From assembly GCA_021770785.1 (NCBI GenBank), contig JAETQH010000004.1, forward strand, positions 55,151 to 119,150: DNA of 64,000 nt, read 5' to 3'. Of this stretch, positions 10,300-18,022 are shown piece after piece (position 1 is the first letter of the stretch; each line of letters starts with the position of its first letter). The notes beneath the pieces were generated by a model. It saw only the letters and a list, made by a program, of their open reading frames with translations, was not told where the DNA came from and made no database searches. This stretch comes from Lachnospiraceae bacterium. Lineage in GTDB: Bacteria; Bacillota; Clostridia; Lachnospirales; Lachnospiraceae. Both the position numbers and the translations under genes were made by a program.

Positions 10300-10940
10300 T
10301 TACCGCCTCCTCTCTATGATAGTGTCGTGTCTAACCGGGTTTTTGTCCTCCTCAAGCTCCGAAGCTATGTATAAGAGCTGCAATCGCCTCGGCATATCTG
10401 AAAAATCCTCCATGCGGAGATTGTGCCTCTGCCAAAGGACGTGCGCCCAATAGCCGTCGCTGCCGGGAGAGCTTACGAGTTTTTTGCTGCTTCCAGCTCC
10501 TCGTCGTCATTTACCGGGGCGGTAATCCCCAACGCCTGCAGCACAATCCTCATAACGTGCTGATACTCGTCCGCTTTCGGGAATACCTTGAGCGGCATAT
10601 CAGTAAAATCAGCGCAGCCATAGTAGTCCATCAGCTCCTTGTCCTTGAGGTTCGGGTACTGTAACGCCTCCACAATCATGTGCCGGGTCGCCCTCGCTGC
10701 GTCGTTCTCGGTTTTCCAAACAACCTCGCCGTTAGCAATAAGCGCACTGCCTTTCTTGTCCGTCGCCATAGTGCGCTTCTTGTAGTTGTTGTTAATCTTG
10801 GTGATCTCCTCCTGCGTGAGTACCTTGATTTCAAACTGAATTACATTCCCACCTTCATCCTTAAAGCTGTCCGGGCCGGGAGCGGTCACAATCTCTGCCT
10901 CTTTGCTGCGCATAAAATATTTCAAATCTTTCTTTGCCAT
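10300..10940 (-). CDS. Tail assembly chaperone -1 frameshift fusion product
   Basis: Near the end of the 155-residue XkdN-like gene the mRNA reads GCA-GCA-AAA-AAC-TCG-TAA. This contains the canonical -1 slippery heptamer A-AAA-AAC at 10485-10479, two codons before the stop. A -1 shift opens a further 59 codons (LVSSPGSDGYWAHVLWQRHN onward) ending at 10300, just before the tape-measure start. This is the G/GT arrangement of tail-assembly chaperones in lambda and in many myophages: a short and a long form with the extension reading toward the tape measure. The extension has no ribosome site of its own at the right place and no competing gene. Frameshift efficiency is not visible in the sequence. 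Confidence 0.8.
10473..10940 (-). CDS. xkdN: XkdN-like tail assembly chaperone (0-frame product)
   Basis: 155 residues (MAKKDLKYFMRSKEAEIVTA ... EELEAAKNS), similar in size and position to XkdN of PBSX, between the tail tube and the tape measure. The central region NNNYKKRTMATDKKGSALIA and the following helical part fit phage XkdN-like/tail assembly chaperone proteins, which coat the tape measure before tube polymerisation. It is the abundant, unshifted form; see the fusion entry for the long form. Confidence 0.88.
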   Translation of the reverse strand: MAKKDLKYFMRSKEAEIVTAPGPDSFKDEGGNVIQFEIKVLTQEEITKINNNYKKRTMATDKKGSALIANGEVVWKTENDAARATRHMIVEALQYPNLKDKELMDYYGCADFTDMPLKVFPKADEYQHVMRIVLQALGITAPVNDDEELEAAKNS

Positions 10941-10966
10941 AGTGGTAATCTCCTTTCCAAATATGC

Positions 10967-10999
10967 AAGCCCCTCCGCAATATTTGCTGGGAGGGGCTT
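10967..10999 (-). other. Stable hairpin between tail tube and chaperone genes
   Basis: A 10-bp perfect stem (AAGCCCCTCC / GGAGGGGCTT, 10967-10976 and 10990-10999) with a 13-nt loop. Reading on the minus strand it is preceded by A residues and followed by GCATATTTGG, so it is not a good terminator for the tail operon; on the plus strand it is followed by TTTTTC-type sequence. Likely roles are processing or stabilising the abundant tube mRNA upstream, or stopping antisense transcription. Confidence 0.6.
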
Positions 11000-11003
11000 T
11001 TTC

Positions 11004-11444
11004 TTAAACCATAGCCTTTGCATTAAATCCAATTACGTCGTCAAGTACCTGCCCGTCTGCGTCAAGGTTAAGCAGGTTCAAATCTCCAGTCAGCACAACG
11101 CCAACAACCGTAACTGTATCAGAGCCATTCGTGTCGTAATACTCGGAGCCTGCGTCATTCATAATGCCCTGTATCGTAAACTCCGGCGTTTTTCCGCTAT
11201 CAATGTAACCCTTTATAGTGTCTTTCAGCCATGCCGTAGTGCGTCGCCGGGTAATGCTGCCAGTAATGCTGTAACCGAGCCAGCGACTGCTTGCGCTCCT
11301 GTCCCCAAGCTGCCGCCCCGTCCATACGTCCGGCGTAAATTTGATCTCGCACTTTACGGAATCAAAAACCTCAAGACCGTCGAGGAATACCTTGCCCTCT
11401 CTAAGCGAGATCGGGTTTTTGTGATACTGCAAAAGATCGCTCAT
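11004..11444 (-). CDS. xkdM: Tail tube protein (XkdM-like)
   Basis: 146 residues with the XkdM (phage tail tube of PBSX/Mu-type) layout: QYHKNPISLREGKVFLDGLE, the segment DVWTGRQLGDRSASSRWLGY, and YSITGSITRRRTTAWLKD. The family length is about 145-150. It lies immediately after the sheath gene, the universal order for contractile tails, and is followed by a stable hairpin that may favour its high expression. Confidence 0.93.
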   Translation of the reverse strand: MSDLLQYHKNPISLREGKVFLDGLEVFDSVKCEIKFTPDVWTGRQLGDRSASSRWLGYSITGSITRRRTTAWLKDTIKGYIDSGKTPEFTIQGIMNDAGSEYYDTNGSDTVTVVGVVLTGDLNLLNLDADGQVLDDVIGFNAKAMV

Positions 11445-11456
11445 GTGTCCTCCTCC

Positions 11457-12857
11457 TTATCTTGTTTTTACAGTGAAATAGAGCTTCTCTGAACTGTCCA
11501 CCGCCTGCAGGCCGATATTGAAATACGTTTCGTCGTCAACGCTGGCTTCCCGGTCAACGAGAAAATCCTCCTCATAGGAAACATTTTTAATTGCCCCTGC
11601 GTCGGAAAACTGTTTCAATATTGTCTTGCCAATGCCCTCCATAATGTCCCAGCCATCCGGGTCGTTGTCATATTTGTTGGGAGGGAAATTGAGCTGTAAT
11701 GCCTCCTGGAATGTGTCATAAACACGGATAACACGGTTTTTACGGTAGCTCTTATCCTTTTTATCCGAAAAGGTCACAAGGCTGTTGATGTCATACTCAA
11801 CCACGATCTGGTTATCATCATTTACAGAGAAGAAAAACTCCCCGGCCTTGATCGCCGTGATTGCCTCCTCGTTACTCTTGAGGCCAACCACTTCGGTCGC
11901 TCCGACGTACTGGTTGTAGGTAAGGCTTTCCTTATTGGTCGCTCCTGCTGTCGCCCCCGCTACCCATGCGCAGGCCTCCGCACAGCTCAACACGTCCCCG
12001 TCGAGAGAAATGCTGTTCGTCACATTGATTACTCCCTCATAGTCCGTGTTCCCGGTGTTCGGGATAACCGCCTGTACGCCACGGCCCATATTGTCACGCA
12101 TATACCGTACTTTCGTGAGGGCTGCCTGCTTGACATTCGCCGCTGCTTCTCCGTCGAACGGGAATGCTACGGTATTGAACTTCACATTTTCCCATGCGTC
12201 GATAAAGGCCGTAATGTCCATGTTGGCCGCCTCGTCGTCGCTGCCTCCTGCAAGGTTCTTCCCGGCGGTTTCTCCGAGGCTTCCCTTGCCCGTAAATGCG
12301 ATATACGGATTTTCCAGCGCAATCAGCTCCTCGACAGTTTCCAGTCCCTCGTACTGCGTGACCTTATTCCCGGCAAGGTGAATAATCACGTCGTACCCTC
12401 CGAGGGGGTTAGCGTCCACGGTAACAGTAAGGTCGTTCCCCCTGCTGCCGCCGTATCTTGCGATAGCGGTCAAAGTATTCGTAACTGCGTCCGTGCTGGC
12501 CTCCTCGTCTGCTGCCTGCGTCGTCATGGTGATCTCTGCCTGTGCCTTTTTCCCCTCCGTCAGAATATAGACATATACGGTCGTGGCTCTCTTAAATGCT
12601 TCCCGGATAAGCAACATCTGACGGTTAGGATCGTTGTCATAAATGCTGTAACCAAACGTAGCCGCCCCTGCGTCCGGGTTGTCGGTCGTCAGCTTGATAA
12701 ATTTCTTAGCCGGACCGTATGCCGCTTTGGGGAGCGGTATAATCACGGTACCCCTCGTCCCCGTATTGACCGTATTGTTTTCCCGGCCACTCTCGAAATT
12801 TGTATAAGTACCCGGTCTTTCCTTGCCTATGAGCTTGTCAAATCGTCCTCCGGCCAT
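11457..12857 (-). CDS. xkdK: Tail sheath protein (XkdK-like)
   Basis: 466 residues. The N-terminal MAGGRFDKLIGKERPGTYTN and the long mixed alpha/beta body match PBSX XkdK-type sheath proteins; the C-terminal section (VRVYDTFQEALQLNFPPNKY onward, ending LYFTVKTR) corresponds to the inner sheath domain that contacts the tube. Presence of a sheath shows the phage is a myovirus-type contractile particle. It is followed after 12 nt by the tube gene. Confidence 0.94.
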   Translation of the reverse strand: MAGGRFDKLIGKERPGTYTNFESGRENNTVNTGTRGTVIIPLPKAAYGPAKKFIKLTTDNPDAGAATFGYSIYDNDPNRQMLLIREAFKRATTVYVYILTEGKKAQAEITMTTQAADEEASTDAVTNTLTAIARYGGSRGNDLTVTVDANPLGGYDVIIHLAGNKVTQYEGLETVEELIALENPYIAFTGKGSLGETAGKNLAGGSDDEAANMDITAFIDAWENVKFNTVAFPFDGEAAANVKQAALTKVRYMRDNMGRGVQAVIPNTGNTDYEGVINVTNSISLDGDVLSCAEACAWVAGATAGATNKESLTYNQYVGATEVVGLKSNEEAITAIKAGEFFFSVNDDNQIVVEYDINSLVTFSDKKDKSYRKNRVIRVYDTFQEALQLNFPPNKYDNDPDGWDIMEGIGKTILKQFSDAGAIKNVSYEEDFLVDREASVDDETYFNIGLQAVDSSEKLYFTVKTR

Positions 12858-12860
12858 GTG

Positions 12861-13079
12861 TTATTTCACCCCTTTCTTACTCCACGCCTCAATGTGCGCT
12901 TTCATTTCCTCGACGGTATAAGTACCCGTCATTCCATATGTCGCTCCGGCGAATGTGCTTGTCGAAACTCCGAAAAGCTGGCGGCAATTCGCCTGTAATT
13001 TCTCGACTGTGTATTTCTTTGCGGCCTTGCCCTGCGCCGGGGCCGCCGCCTCCACAGCCTTTTTGTTTGTGGTTGCCAT
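12861..13079 (-). CDS. Small Ala/Lys-rich phage protein (72 aa)
   Basis: 72 residues: a basic Ala-rich N-terminus (MATTNKKAVEAAAPAQGKAA) and a C-terminal helical part QANCRQLFGVSTSTFAGATY then YTVEEMKAHIEAWSKKGVK. It lies between the tail-terminator-like gene and the sheath gene, 3 nt before the latter. Small proteins of this layout are common at this place in clostridial myophages but have no assigned function. A tail assembly role is inferred from position. Confidence 0.75.
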   Translation of the reverse strand: MATTNKKAVEAAAPAQGKAAKKYTVEKLQANCRQLFGVSTSTFAGATYGMTGTYTVEEMKAHIEAWSKKGVK

Positions 13080-13089
13080 AGTTTACCTC

Positions 13090-13635
13090 CTATTCCGGCT
13101 TTCCGCCGTTTGAATTTAACGGGACTGCATAGCGTTCCAGTGCCTCTGCGTATGCGTCCGAAATCTCTTTCCCGGACTTCATAAACACATCAACATAGAA
13201 TGACTGCGAACGCTGCGCCCCTGCCGCTGTGTCGTTATACGGCCTCCGGCTGCGCCAAGTGATAGCAAGCTGCGCCGCCCCGTCGTCCAGTATTTTCAGT
13301 TTCGGGTCATTCAAGCGTACCCAACTCCCCTCAATCTCGCTGCCGTCCTCTGCAATCAGCGGAACAAGGTTTCTCGCCGCCCGTATCGCCGTAATGACCG
13401 CAAGGCCGAGGGCGTAAGCTCCCTCTTTTGTCCTGTGGAAAATCTTGATATACCAAGCATAATCCATATAGTAGGTTAGAAATGTTTCTCCCCCGGTGTC
13501 GATTTCCGGCATAGGGAAGTAGGCCGACGGGACAGCGAAATGCGCCGGGACTTCCCAATAGTACGGGGCTGGTTTTCCTGCCCGGTCAATCACATATTTC
13601 ATAATGCTTGCAATCTCCTGCTCAAGCTCAAGCAC
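13090..13635 (-). CDS. Tail terminator-like protein (YqbJ-like)
   Basis: I place the start at GTG 13635 (VLELEQEIASIMKYV...), 7 nt after GAGGAGGT; the open frame extends to an ATG at 13674, but that start lies inside the preceding gene and lacks a ribosome site. The 181-residue product has an alternating beta/alpha pattern with YYMDYAWYIKIFHRTKEGA and resembles the protein between the gp10-like and sheath genes of PBSX/skin phages. Members there are thought to cap the tail tube. The assignment relies mainly on order. Confidence 0.75.
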   Translation of the reverse strand: MLELEQEIASIMKYVIDRAGKPAPYYWEVPAHFAVPSAYFPMPEIDTGGETFLTYYMDYAWYIKIFHRTKEGAYALGLAVITAIRAARNLVPLIAEDGSEIEGSWVRLNDPKLKILDDGAAQLAITWRSRRPYNDTAAGAQRSQSFYVDVFMKSGKEISDAYAEALERYAVPLNSNGGKPE

Positions 13636-13651
13636 CTTTATCACCTCCTCG

Positions 13652-14173
13652 TCAGCCTCCGAAATAGCTGTCAAGCCATTCCTGCAACTTTGCCTCCAAA
13701 AGCTCCGGGTAAATCATGTCGAGTATGCGGAGTGCGCTTTCCCAATAGTGCTTACCCTCTACCCAATGCTGCTTTAACATCATTCCGCCTTTGGCCGCCG
13801 GGTCGTAAATAAAGCGGTCGCCCTCCCAATACCCCGGCACGAAACGCCGCTCCACGCCTTTGGTATTCGTCCAGTGACCGTCATTCACATACCCTGCATA
13901 TTCCACATTCGTCCCGACTTCCAGTACCAGTCCGCCCTCCTCTATGTTCCATACGTTTCCGTCGCCGCCCTTTTCAAAGCTGGCGAGGAGCTGTCTGCTG
14001 TCCAACACTTTCCGCCGCACGATTTCGTCCTGCAATATCCTCAAGAACTCGTTTCCAAGCCCCTCCAAAAACAGCTCAAACTCTTTGCGAAAGTCGCCCT
14101 TTGCTGCCCGTTCCAAACTCCCGAAAAACTCCTTAAATTCGGACATATCAATATCAACGTATCTACCGCTCAT
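13652..14173 (-). CDS. HK97 gp10-like neck/tail completion protein (YqbI-like)
   Basis: 173 residues with gp10-family features: IDMSEFKEFFGSLERAAKGD, a long helix, then EVGTNVEYAGYVNDGHWTNT, the G-x-x-x-x-Y-A-x-x-x-x-x-G-H core seen in HK97 gp10-type proteins. These join the head-tail connector to the tail. Its start overlaps the stop of the upstream gene by 4 nt. Neighbour order (YqbG, YqbH, YqbI, YqbJ) matches the B. subtilis skin/PBSX group. Confidence 0.85.
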   Translation of the reverse strand: MSGRYVDIDMSEFKEFFGSLERAAKGDFRKEFELFLEGLGNEFLRILQDEIVRRKVLDSRQLLASFEKGGDGNVWNIEEGGLVLEVGTNVEYAGYVNDGHWTNTKGVERRFVPGYWEGDRFIYDPAAKGGMMLKQHWVEGKHYWESALRILDMIYPELLEAKLQEWLDSYFGG

Positions 14174-14535
14174 AGTGCCTTTTGTCCTCCCGTCCTCTTG
14201 ATGTAGACGAATACATGGTGGCCTCTGATATTGATTGGCTGCTCCGCTGTGTACTCAAGCCCGGTCATGCAATCCACAATCTTGTCGTTGCGGCGCACGT
14301 CTGTCCCGGCTGGCAAGGTAAGTTTGATTTTTGCGTCCATAAGGTTCGCCGGGGCCGTCTGCGTGATCGTGACGCTCTGCGACTTCACACCAAAATGGCA
14401 CTGTTGTTCGCTAATGTCCGGCACGTCCGGGTAGCTGAAAGAGGGAGAAGCAGGTAGCCCGTAGCCGGGTGTTTTCTGCTCCTCCCTGTCGTGGTAGATG
14501 TCGCAAAGGTGGTTGAGGAAATCTTCAAACGCCAT
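14170..14535 (-). CDS. YqbH-like head-tail stopper (DUF3599)
   Basis: 121 residues: MAFEDFLNHLCDIYHDREEQ, then a beta-barrel region with FGVKSQSVTITQTAPANLMD and LPAGTDVRRNDKIVDCMTGL. The DUF3599/XkdH-like family forms the stopper ring that closes the portal channel. It lies between the YqbG-like adaptor and the gp10-like gene with short spacing, as in PBSX-type phages. Confidence 0.82.
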   Translation of the reverse strand: MAFEDFLNHLCDIYHDREEQKTPGYGLPASPSFSYPDVPDISEQQCHFGVKSQSVTITQTAPANLMDAKIKLTLPAGTDVRRNDKIVDCMTGLEYTAEQPINIRGHHVFVYIKRTGGQKAL

Positions 14536-14547
14536 AGCCGCACCTCC

Positions 14548-14928
14548 TTAGAGCTTTCTCATGCGAAGCGTTACCCCGTTCCTCGGTTCTGCCTTTACAT
14601 AATCATCAAGCAGGGCCGCAAGGTCTAACGCCTCTATGCTGATTTGGCTTGTTTCTGCGGTGTAGCTGTAATCGTCGAATGTTTCCGACTTGACCTCCCT
14701 CGCTGCGATAACGGAATTGTGGCCGTAGGCCTCCGCCAGTATCAATACCGCCGTCTTTACCGCCTGCGGCAATTCTCCCTCACTGAAAGAATTATGCGTA
14801 TATGTGATAACATACTGCTCCGCCCTCGCAATATCCACCGTGAGCCGTGCGTCGCTGCGTTGCTGTACTGCTGGTATCTCGGAGTATTCTTTTACCTCCT
14901 CCGGCGTTACCCACGGTCTATCCGCCAT
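14548..14928 (-). CDS. YqbG-like head-tail adaptor (DUF3199)
   Basis: 126 residues, mainly helical, starting MADRPWVTPEEVKEYSEIPA and containing ARAEQYVITYTHNSF and LPQAVKTAVLILAEAYGHNS, features of the YqbG/gp6-like connector family. This protein docks under the portal. It follows the capsid-accessory gene and precedes the stopper gene, as expected. Confidence 0.85.
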   Translation of the reverse strand: MADRPWVTPEEVKEYSEIPAVQQRSDARLTVDIARAEQYVITYTHNSFSEGELPQAVKTAVLILAEAYGHNSVIAAREVKSETFDDYSYTAETSQISIEALDLAALLDDYVKAEPRNGVTLRMRKL

Positions 14929-14942
14929 GCTGCACCTCCTGT

Positions 14943-15335
14943 CTACTGCTTCTGCAGCTCCGTCATGGTGGGGCTGCCATAGTCAACCTCGTTTTCAGTT
15001 TCCTCGCCCAGCTCGTCTTTCAGCTTTGCGATAATGTCCGCCTTTTTGGAAATCCCCTTGAGGCTGATGTTCTTATAGGCCGCAAAGGTTTCCAGCTCCG
15101 GCACTGTCATTTCTTCCAGCTTCTTACCCGGTTCCTTATTCCCTCCGCCCTCTCCCGGCTCTTTCTCCTCTCCGCCCTCCGGCGGTTCCTGTGCCTCATC
15201 TACCAGCTTGAAATACCCGGAGGCTACCGCTGCGTCGGCGGTAGCCTTGTCCTCTGTATATACGTCCGGGTTCTGCTTCGTGGCCTTAACCACGCCATAG
15301 TAAGAGAGGGCTTTAATCAGTTTCAAATGATACAT
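14943..15335 (-). CDS. Capsid-associated small protein with C-terminal helical module
   Basis: 130 residues: N-terminal MYHLKLIKALSYYGVVKATK, then an acidic Pro/Gly-rich linker (residues 50-75), then a C-terminal helix-extended-helix unit (LEEMTVPELETFAAYKNISL ... DIIAKLKDEL) of the Rho-N/SAP-like type. It is the first gene after the major capsid gene. Comparable proteins at this position are annotated only as hypothetical head proteins; a decoration or DNA-contact role is inference. Confidence 0.75.
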   Translation of the reverse strand: MYHLKLIKALSYYGVVKATKQNPDVYTEDKATADAAVASGYFKLVDEAQEPPEGGEEKEPGEGGGNKEPGKKLEEMTVPELETFAAYKNISLKGISKKADIIAKLKDELGEETENEVDYGSPTMTELQKQ

Positions 15336-15351
15336 AGCCGCTCCTCCTCTC

Positions 15352-16404
15352 TTATTTCAGCCCCTTAATGATCGCCGTAGCGTCCAGTTCCTCCACAATC
15401 GGGTCATAGTCCAAATGGGTAACGTAGAAACGCTTATCCATCATAATGGCCTCTTTGCCCTCGGTGGTCTTTCTGATCTGAATACCGTAGGTGTTCACGA
15501 CAATAAGGTTCTTCGGGTCGGTCAGCATGATCGTCCCGTCGTCAAGAGACGGGCATTCCACCGCCGGAATACGGGCCGGAGCGGTATAAATGCTGTCCGG
15601 CACGGCTCCGCCCTGCCCGATAACCTTGTTCAGCAAAAACAGCTCCCATTCCTGCGCCCTCTTAGGGGACATGAGCCAGCGAAGCTTACCGTTGTTATAC
15701 TTGTTCGGAAGCAGGGCCAGCGTCTTGTAAAACAGGTCGAGGCTCATGCTGCTCTCGCTCGAAGCGTCATAAACATGGCCGCCGTTGCTAAGTTGCTTAA
15801 TCCAGCCGTCGTTGATCTTGAGGAAATCTGCGTCGCCCTGCGTACCAAATTCCTCTGCGTCGGTACCAGTCCATGCCCCGGCTGCATGAGCGGCGGTGAA
15901 CACATAGAGCTTGCCGTCATAAACAACCTCGTCCCCTTTGGCGTATGCGGTTGCGGCGCTAAATTCCGGGATTTTTCCCATATCCTCGTCGCCATTGAGG
16001 TACAAGTCCTCCATATCTACGCCAAGCTGGGTAGTCATAAGGTTGGTAATGATCGTTTCGAGGTTCTGCCCCTCGATATTCTCACGCAAGGTTTCCTCCG
16101 TGATCTCCCACGGCAGCCGGATAGCGGTGGTACTGTACTCGATCTGGCTGGTCTTTACGCCTGCCCGGTACCCGTCGTCGGTATTCTCGGTTTTCTTACG
16201 GAGAATACGGCTGGCAATGCCAATCTTGTCAATCTCGCCAGTCTTGGCCGTGCGCATTTCATGGCGGACAAGGCCGCCGAGGTTGGTCGCCTCAAAAGTC
16301 TGCTGAATAAACTTCCGGGCCTGCTCCGGGTTCAGCAAGCCGGAGGTCAAAGTGCCAGTCTGAATGGCCGCCTTATTGATGATAGTGCTGTTACTAAGTC
16401 CCAT
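15352..16404 (-). CDS. Major capsid protein
   Basis: 350 residues: MGLSNSTIINKAAIQTGTLT, then RKFIQQTFEATNLGGLVRHE and the DYRAGVKTSQIEY-type strand region (actual: DDGYRAGVKTSQIEYSTTAI), with the C-terminal FYVTHLDYDPIVEELDATAI. Length and layout match the HK97-fold major capsid proteins of PBSX/XkdG-like phages. It directly follows the protease/scaffold gene. There is no delta-domain at the N-terminus, consistent with the separate scaffold-like segment in the upstream protein. Confidence 0.92.
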   Translation of the reverse strand: MGLSNSTIINKAAIQTGTLTSGLLNPEQARKFIQQTFEATNLGGLVRHEMRTAKTGEIDKIGIASRILRKKTENTDDGYRAGVKTSQIEYSTTAIRLPWEITEETLRENIEGQNLETIITNLMTTQLGVDMEDLYLNGDEDMGKIPEFSAATAYAKGDEVVYDGKLYVFTAAHAAGAWTGTDAEEFGTQGDADFLKINDGWIKQLSNGGHVYDASSESSMSLDLFYKTLALLPNKYNNGKLRWLMSPKRAQEWELFLLNKVIGQGGAVPDSIYTAPARIPAVECPSLDDGTIMLTDPKNLIVVNTYGIQIRKTTEGKEAIMMDKRFYVTHLDYDPIVEELDATAIIKGLK

Positions 16405-16431
16405 AATTGTCTTTTCCTCCTGTTCTTTTTA

Positions 16432-17829
16432 TTAGAGAATGCCGTGCAGGTAATGCTCCTCACCTGCCGCCTTTTCTACGCCGCCGCTGCCGTTGAGGTT
16501 GCTGGGTAATCCCTTGCTTTTCAGCACCGGGGCAACCGCCTTTTCCACCGCTGCGGCAATCATGTCCTGCACCTGCTCGGCGGTGACGTGTTCTTCCTGC
16601 TGCGGCTCAAGAGCCTTTGTAATAGCCGCCTCAACCATTTTCTCAACGCTCTCCGCCGTGATTTCCGCCGGGTCGGTACTTTCCTTACCCACGGACTTTT
16701 CTACCGCTCCTGCGCCACTCTGCGGCTCCTGTGCGGTACTCTGCTGTGCGCCTCCTACCGCCTTTGCGATAGCGGCAGAAACGATCTGCTCAACTTCCTG
16801 CTTCGTCACTTCTTTGTCCTCCTTATCTTTTTTAGCTGTCTTGTCGTCGTCCTGCTCCTCCCCGGTTTCCTCCCCGTCCTTTTTCTTTTTGTCCGGGTCG
16901 TCCTCCTCCGGGTCGTCAAACTCCTTGAGGAATGTCCCTAAACTCTCATAAATGCCGTTTAAGGTTTCCTTGTTTTTGCCGCTCATTTTCTTCCCGGCCT
17001 TTTCAATAGGCCTGTCTGTCTGAATGGCTTTGGTAATGCTCTCTTTGCCAGTGAGAATACTCGTGATGATCTGATTGAAGTCCTCAAGGCACTCCCGTAC
17101 CTTGTCCTCGTTCGTCTCATACATCCAGCGGCTTGTAATCGGGTCGTACTTGTATAAAATCTCCTCAAGGGAGTTAAAAGCGTTCCAAAAGAGCGTTCCT
17201 TTGCTGCGCTCCTCGTAAAGCTCCGCCATAGCTCCTTTTTCCACGACGTTTACGCCCAACGCCGCCGCCAACTGTTTCAGCAGCCCTTTCTTCTCGCTGG
17301 TTTCCTGTTTATTCACGCTATCCAATTCCACGTCCTCCTCGCTATAATTTCCGAGGCCGCCCATGCTAAAGCCTGTGATCTCGCCTTTTTCAATGCCGTC
17401 CCACACGCTCTCGTCGGCTACCTCTACGGTCATAAGCCATGTTCCTTTGCTGATTGCTTCCCCGTCGATTTCAAAATCTGCTTTTGCAATCCAGTTTTCT
17501 ACGACGGTTGCGCCGTCCAGCGGCTCAAAACTGTGCTGCAGGTCTACCTTGTCGCCGTTCTTAGCAAACCAGTACGCCGCTTTGGTGATCTCCTCCTCCG
17601 TCATAAAATTGCCGTGACTGTCCTCCTCCATAGGCTCATAGACAATCCCTGTGACATAGTGGTTATCTGCGTCCGCCTTGACAATCCTGCCGTATGTGGT
17701 GAATGCCGCCTGCCCGTCCTCCGCCTTTTTCAAAAGGAACTGCCGCTTATTGGCTGCTTTATCAACGAGGCTTACGAACTGGATTTTTGCGTCCGTGATC
17801 TCGTATGCTTTTTTCAAGCCTTTCCTCAT
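16432..17829 (-). CDS. xkdF: XkdF-like prohead protease with scaffold-like C-terminus
   Basis: I set the start at ATG 17829 (MRKGLKKAYEITDAKIQFVS), 10 nt after GAGGAGGTG; the open frame runs to 17976 without a ribosome site. The 465-residue product has an XkdF-type putative serine protease domain at residues about 5-180 (VTGIVYEPMEEDSHGNF, LQHSFEPLDGATVVENW, GEITGFSMGG). Residues about 290-465 are acidic and Lys/Glu/Asp-rich coiled coil, fitting a fused scaffold. It lies between the head morphogenesis and capsid genes, as in PBSX. Confidence 0.88.
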   Translation of the reverse strand: MRKGLKKAYEITDAKIQFVSLVDKAANKRQFLLKKAEDGQAAFTTYGRIVKADADNHYVTGIVYEPMEEDSHGNFMTEEEITKAAYWFAKNGDKVDLQHSFEPLDGATVVENWIAKADFEIDGEAISKGTWLMTVEVADESVWDGIEKGEITGFSMGGLGNYSEEDVELDSVNKQETSEKKGLLKQLAAALGVNVVEKGAMAELYEERSKGTLFWNAFNSLEEILYKYDPITSRWMYETNEDKVRECLEDFNQIITSILTGKESITKAIQTDRPIEKAGKKMSGKNKETLNGIYESLGTFLKEFDDPEEDDPDKKKKDGEETGEEQDDDKTAKKDKEDKEVTKQEVEQIVSAAIAKAVGGAQQSTAQEPQSGAGAVEKSVGKESTDPAEITAESVEKMVEAAITKALEPQQEEHVTAEQVQDMIAAAVEKAVAPVLKSKGLPSNLNGSGGVEKAAGEEHYLHGIL

Positions 17830-17870
17830 GCCTTTCTCACCTCCTCTCTGTAATTTTGGGGTATATAAAA

Positions 17871-17888
17871 AGCAGCGTTTCCGCTGCT
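17871..17888 (-). terminator. Hairpin with GAAA loop and short U-tract upstream of protease gene
   Basis: A 7-bp stem AGCAGCG/CGCTGCT (17871-17877, 17882-17888) closed on the minus strand by a GAAA tetraloop and followed by TTTTATAT. It resembles a weak intrinsic terminator or attenuator in the 193-nt gap between the head morphogenesis gene and the XkdF-like gene. The rest of the gap (17889-18022) shows no convincing gene. Confidence 0.55.
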
Positions 17889-18022
17889 CTTTACCGTGTT
17901 CTGTTTCGTGTCGCCACGAAAACGCTCTGAACGGCTCGAATTTGCCGTTATTTGTGTAAGTGGTGAAATCCTCCACCTAATCCATTTCGGACGCTCCTGC
18001 GCCACGAGGGGCAGCATGAGGG

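Noticed and set aside
15415..16509. 364-codon open frame on the plus strand
   Set aside because: Antisense to the major capsid gene; low-complexity composition, no ribosome site, a shadow of the capsid codon bias.
17826..18017. 63-codon minus-strand frame between head morphogenesis and protease genes
   Set aside because: Covers the hairpin and the protease ribosome site; no start signal and no homologous feature.
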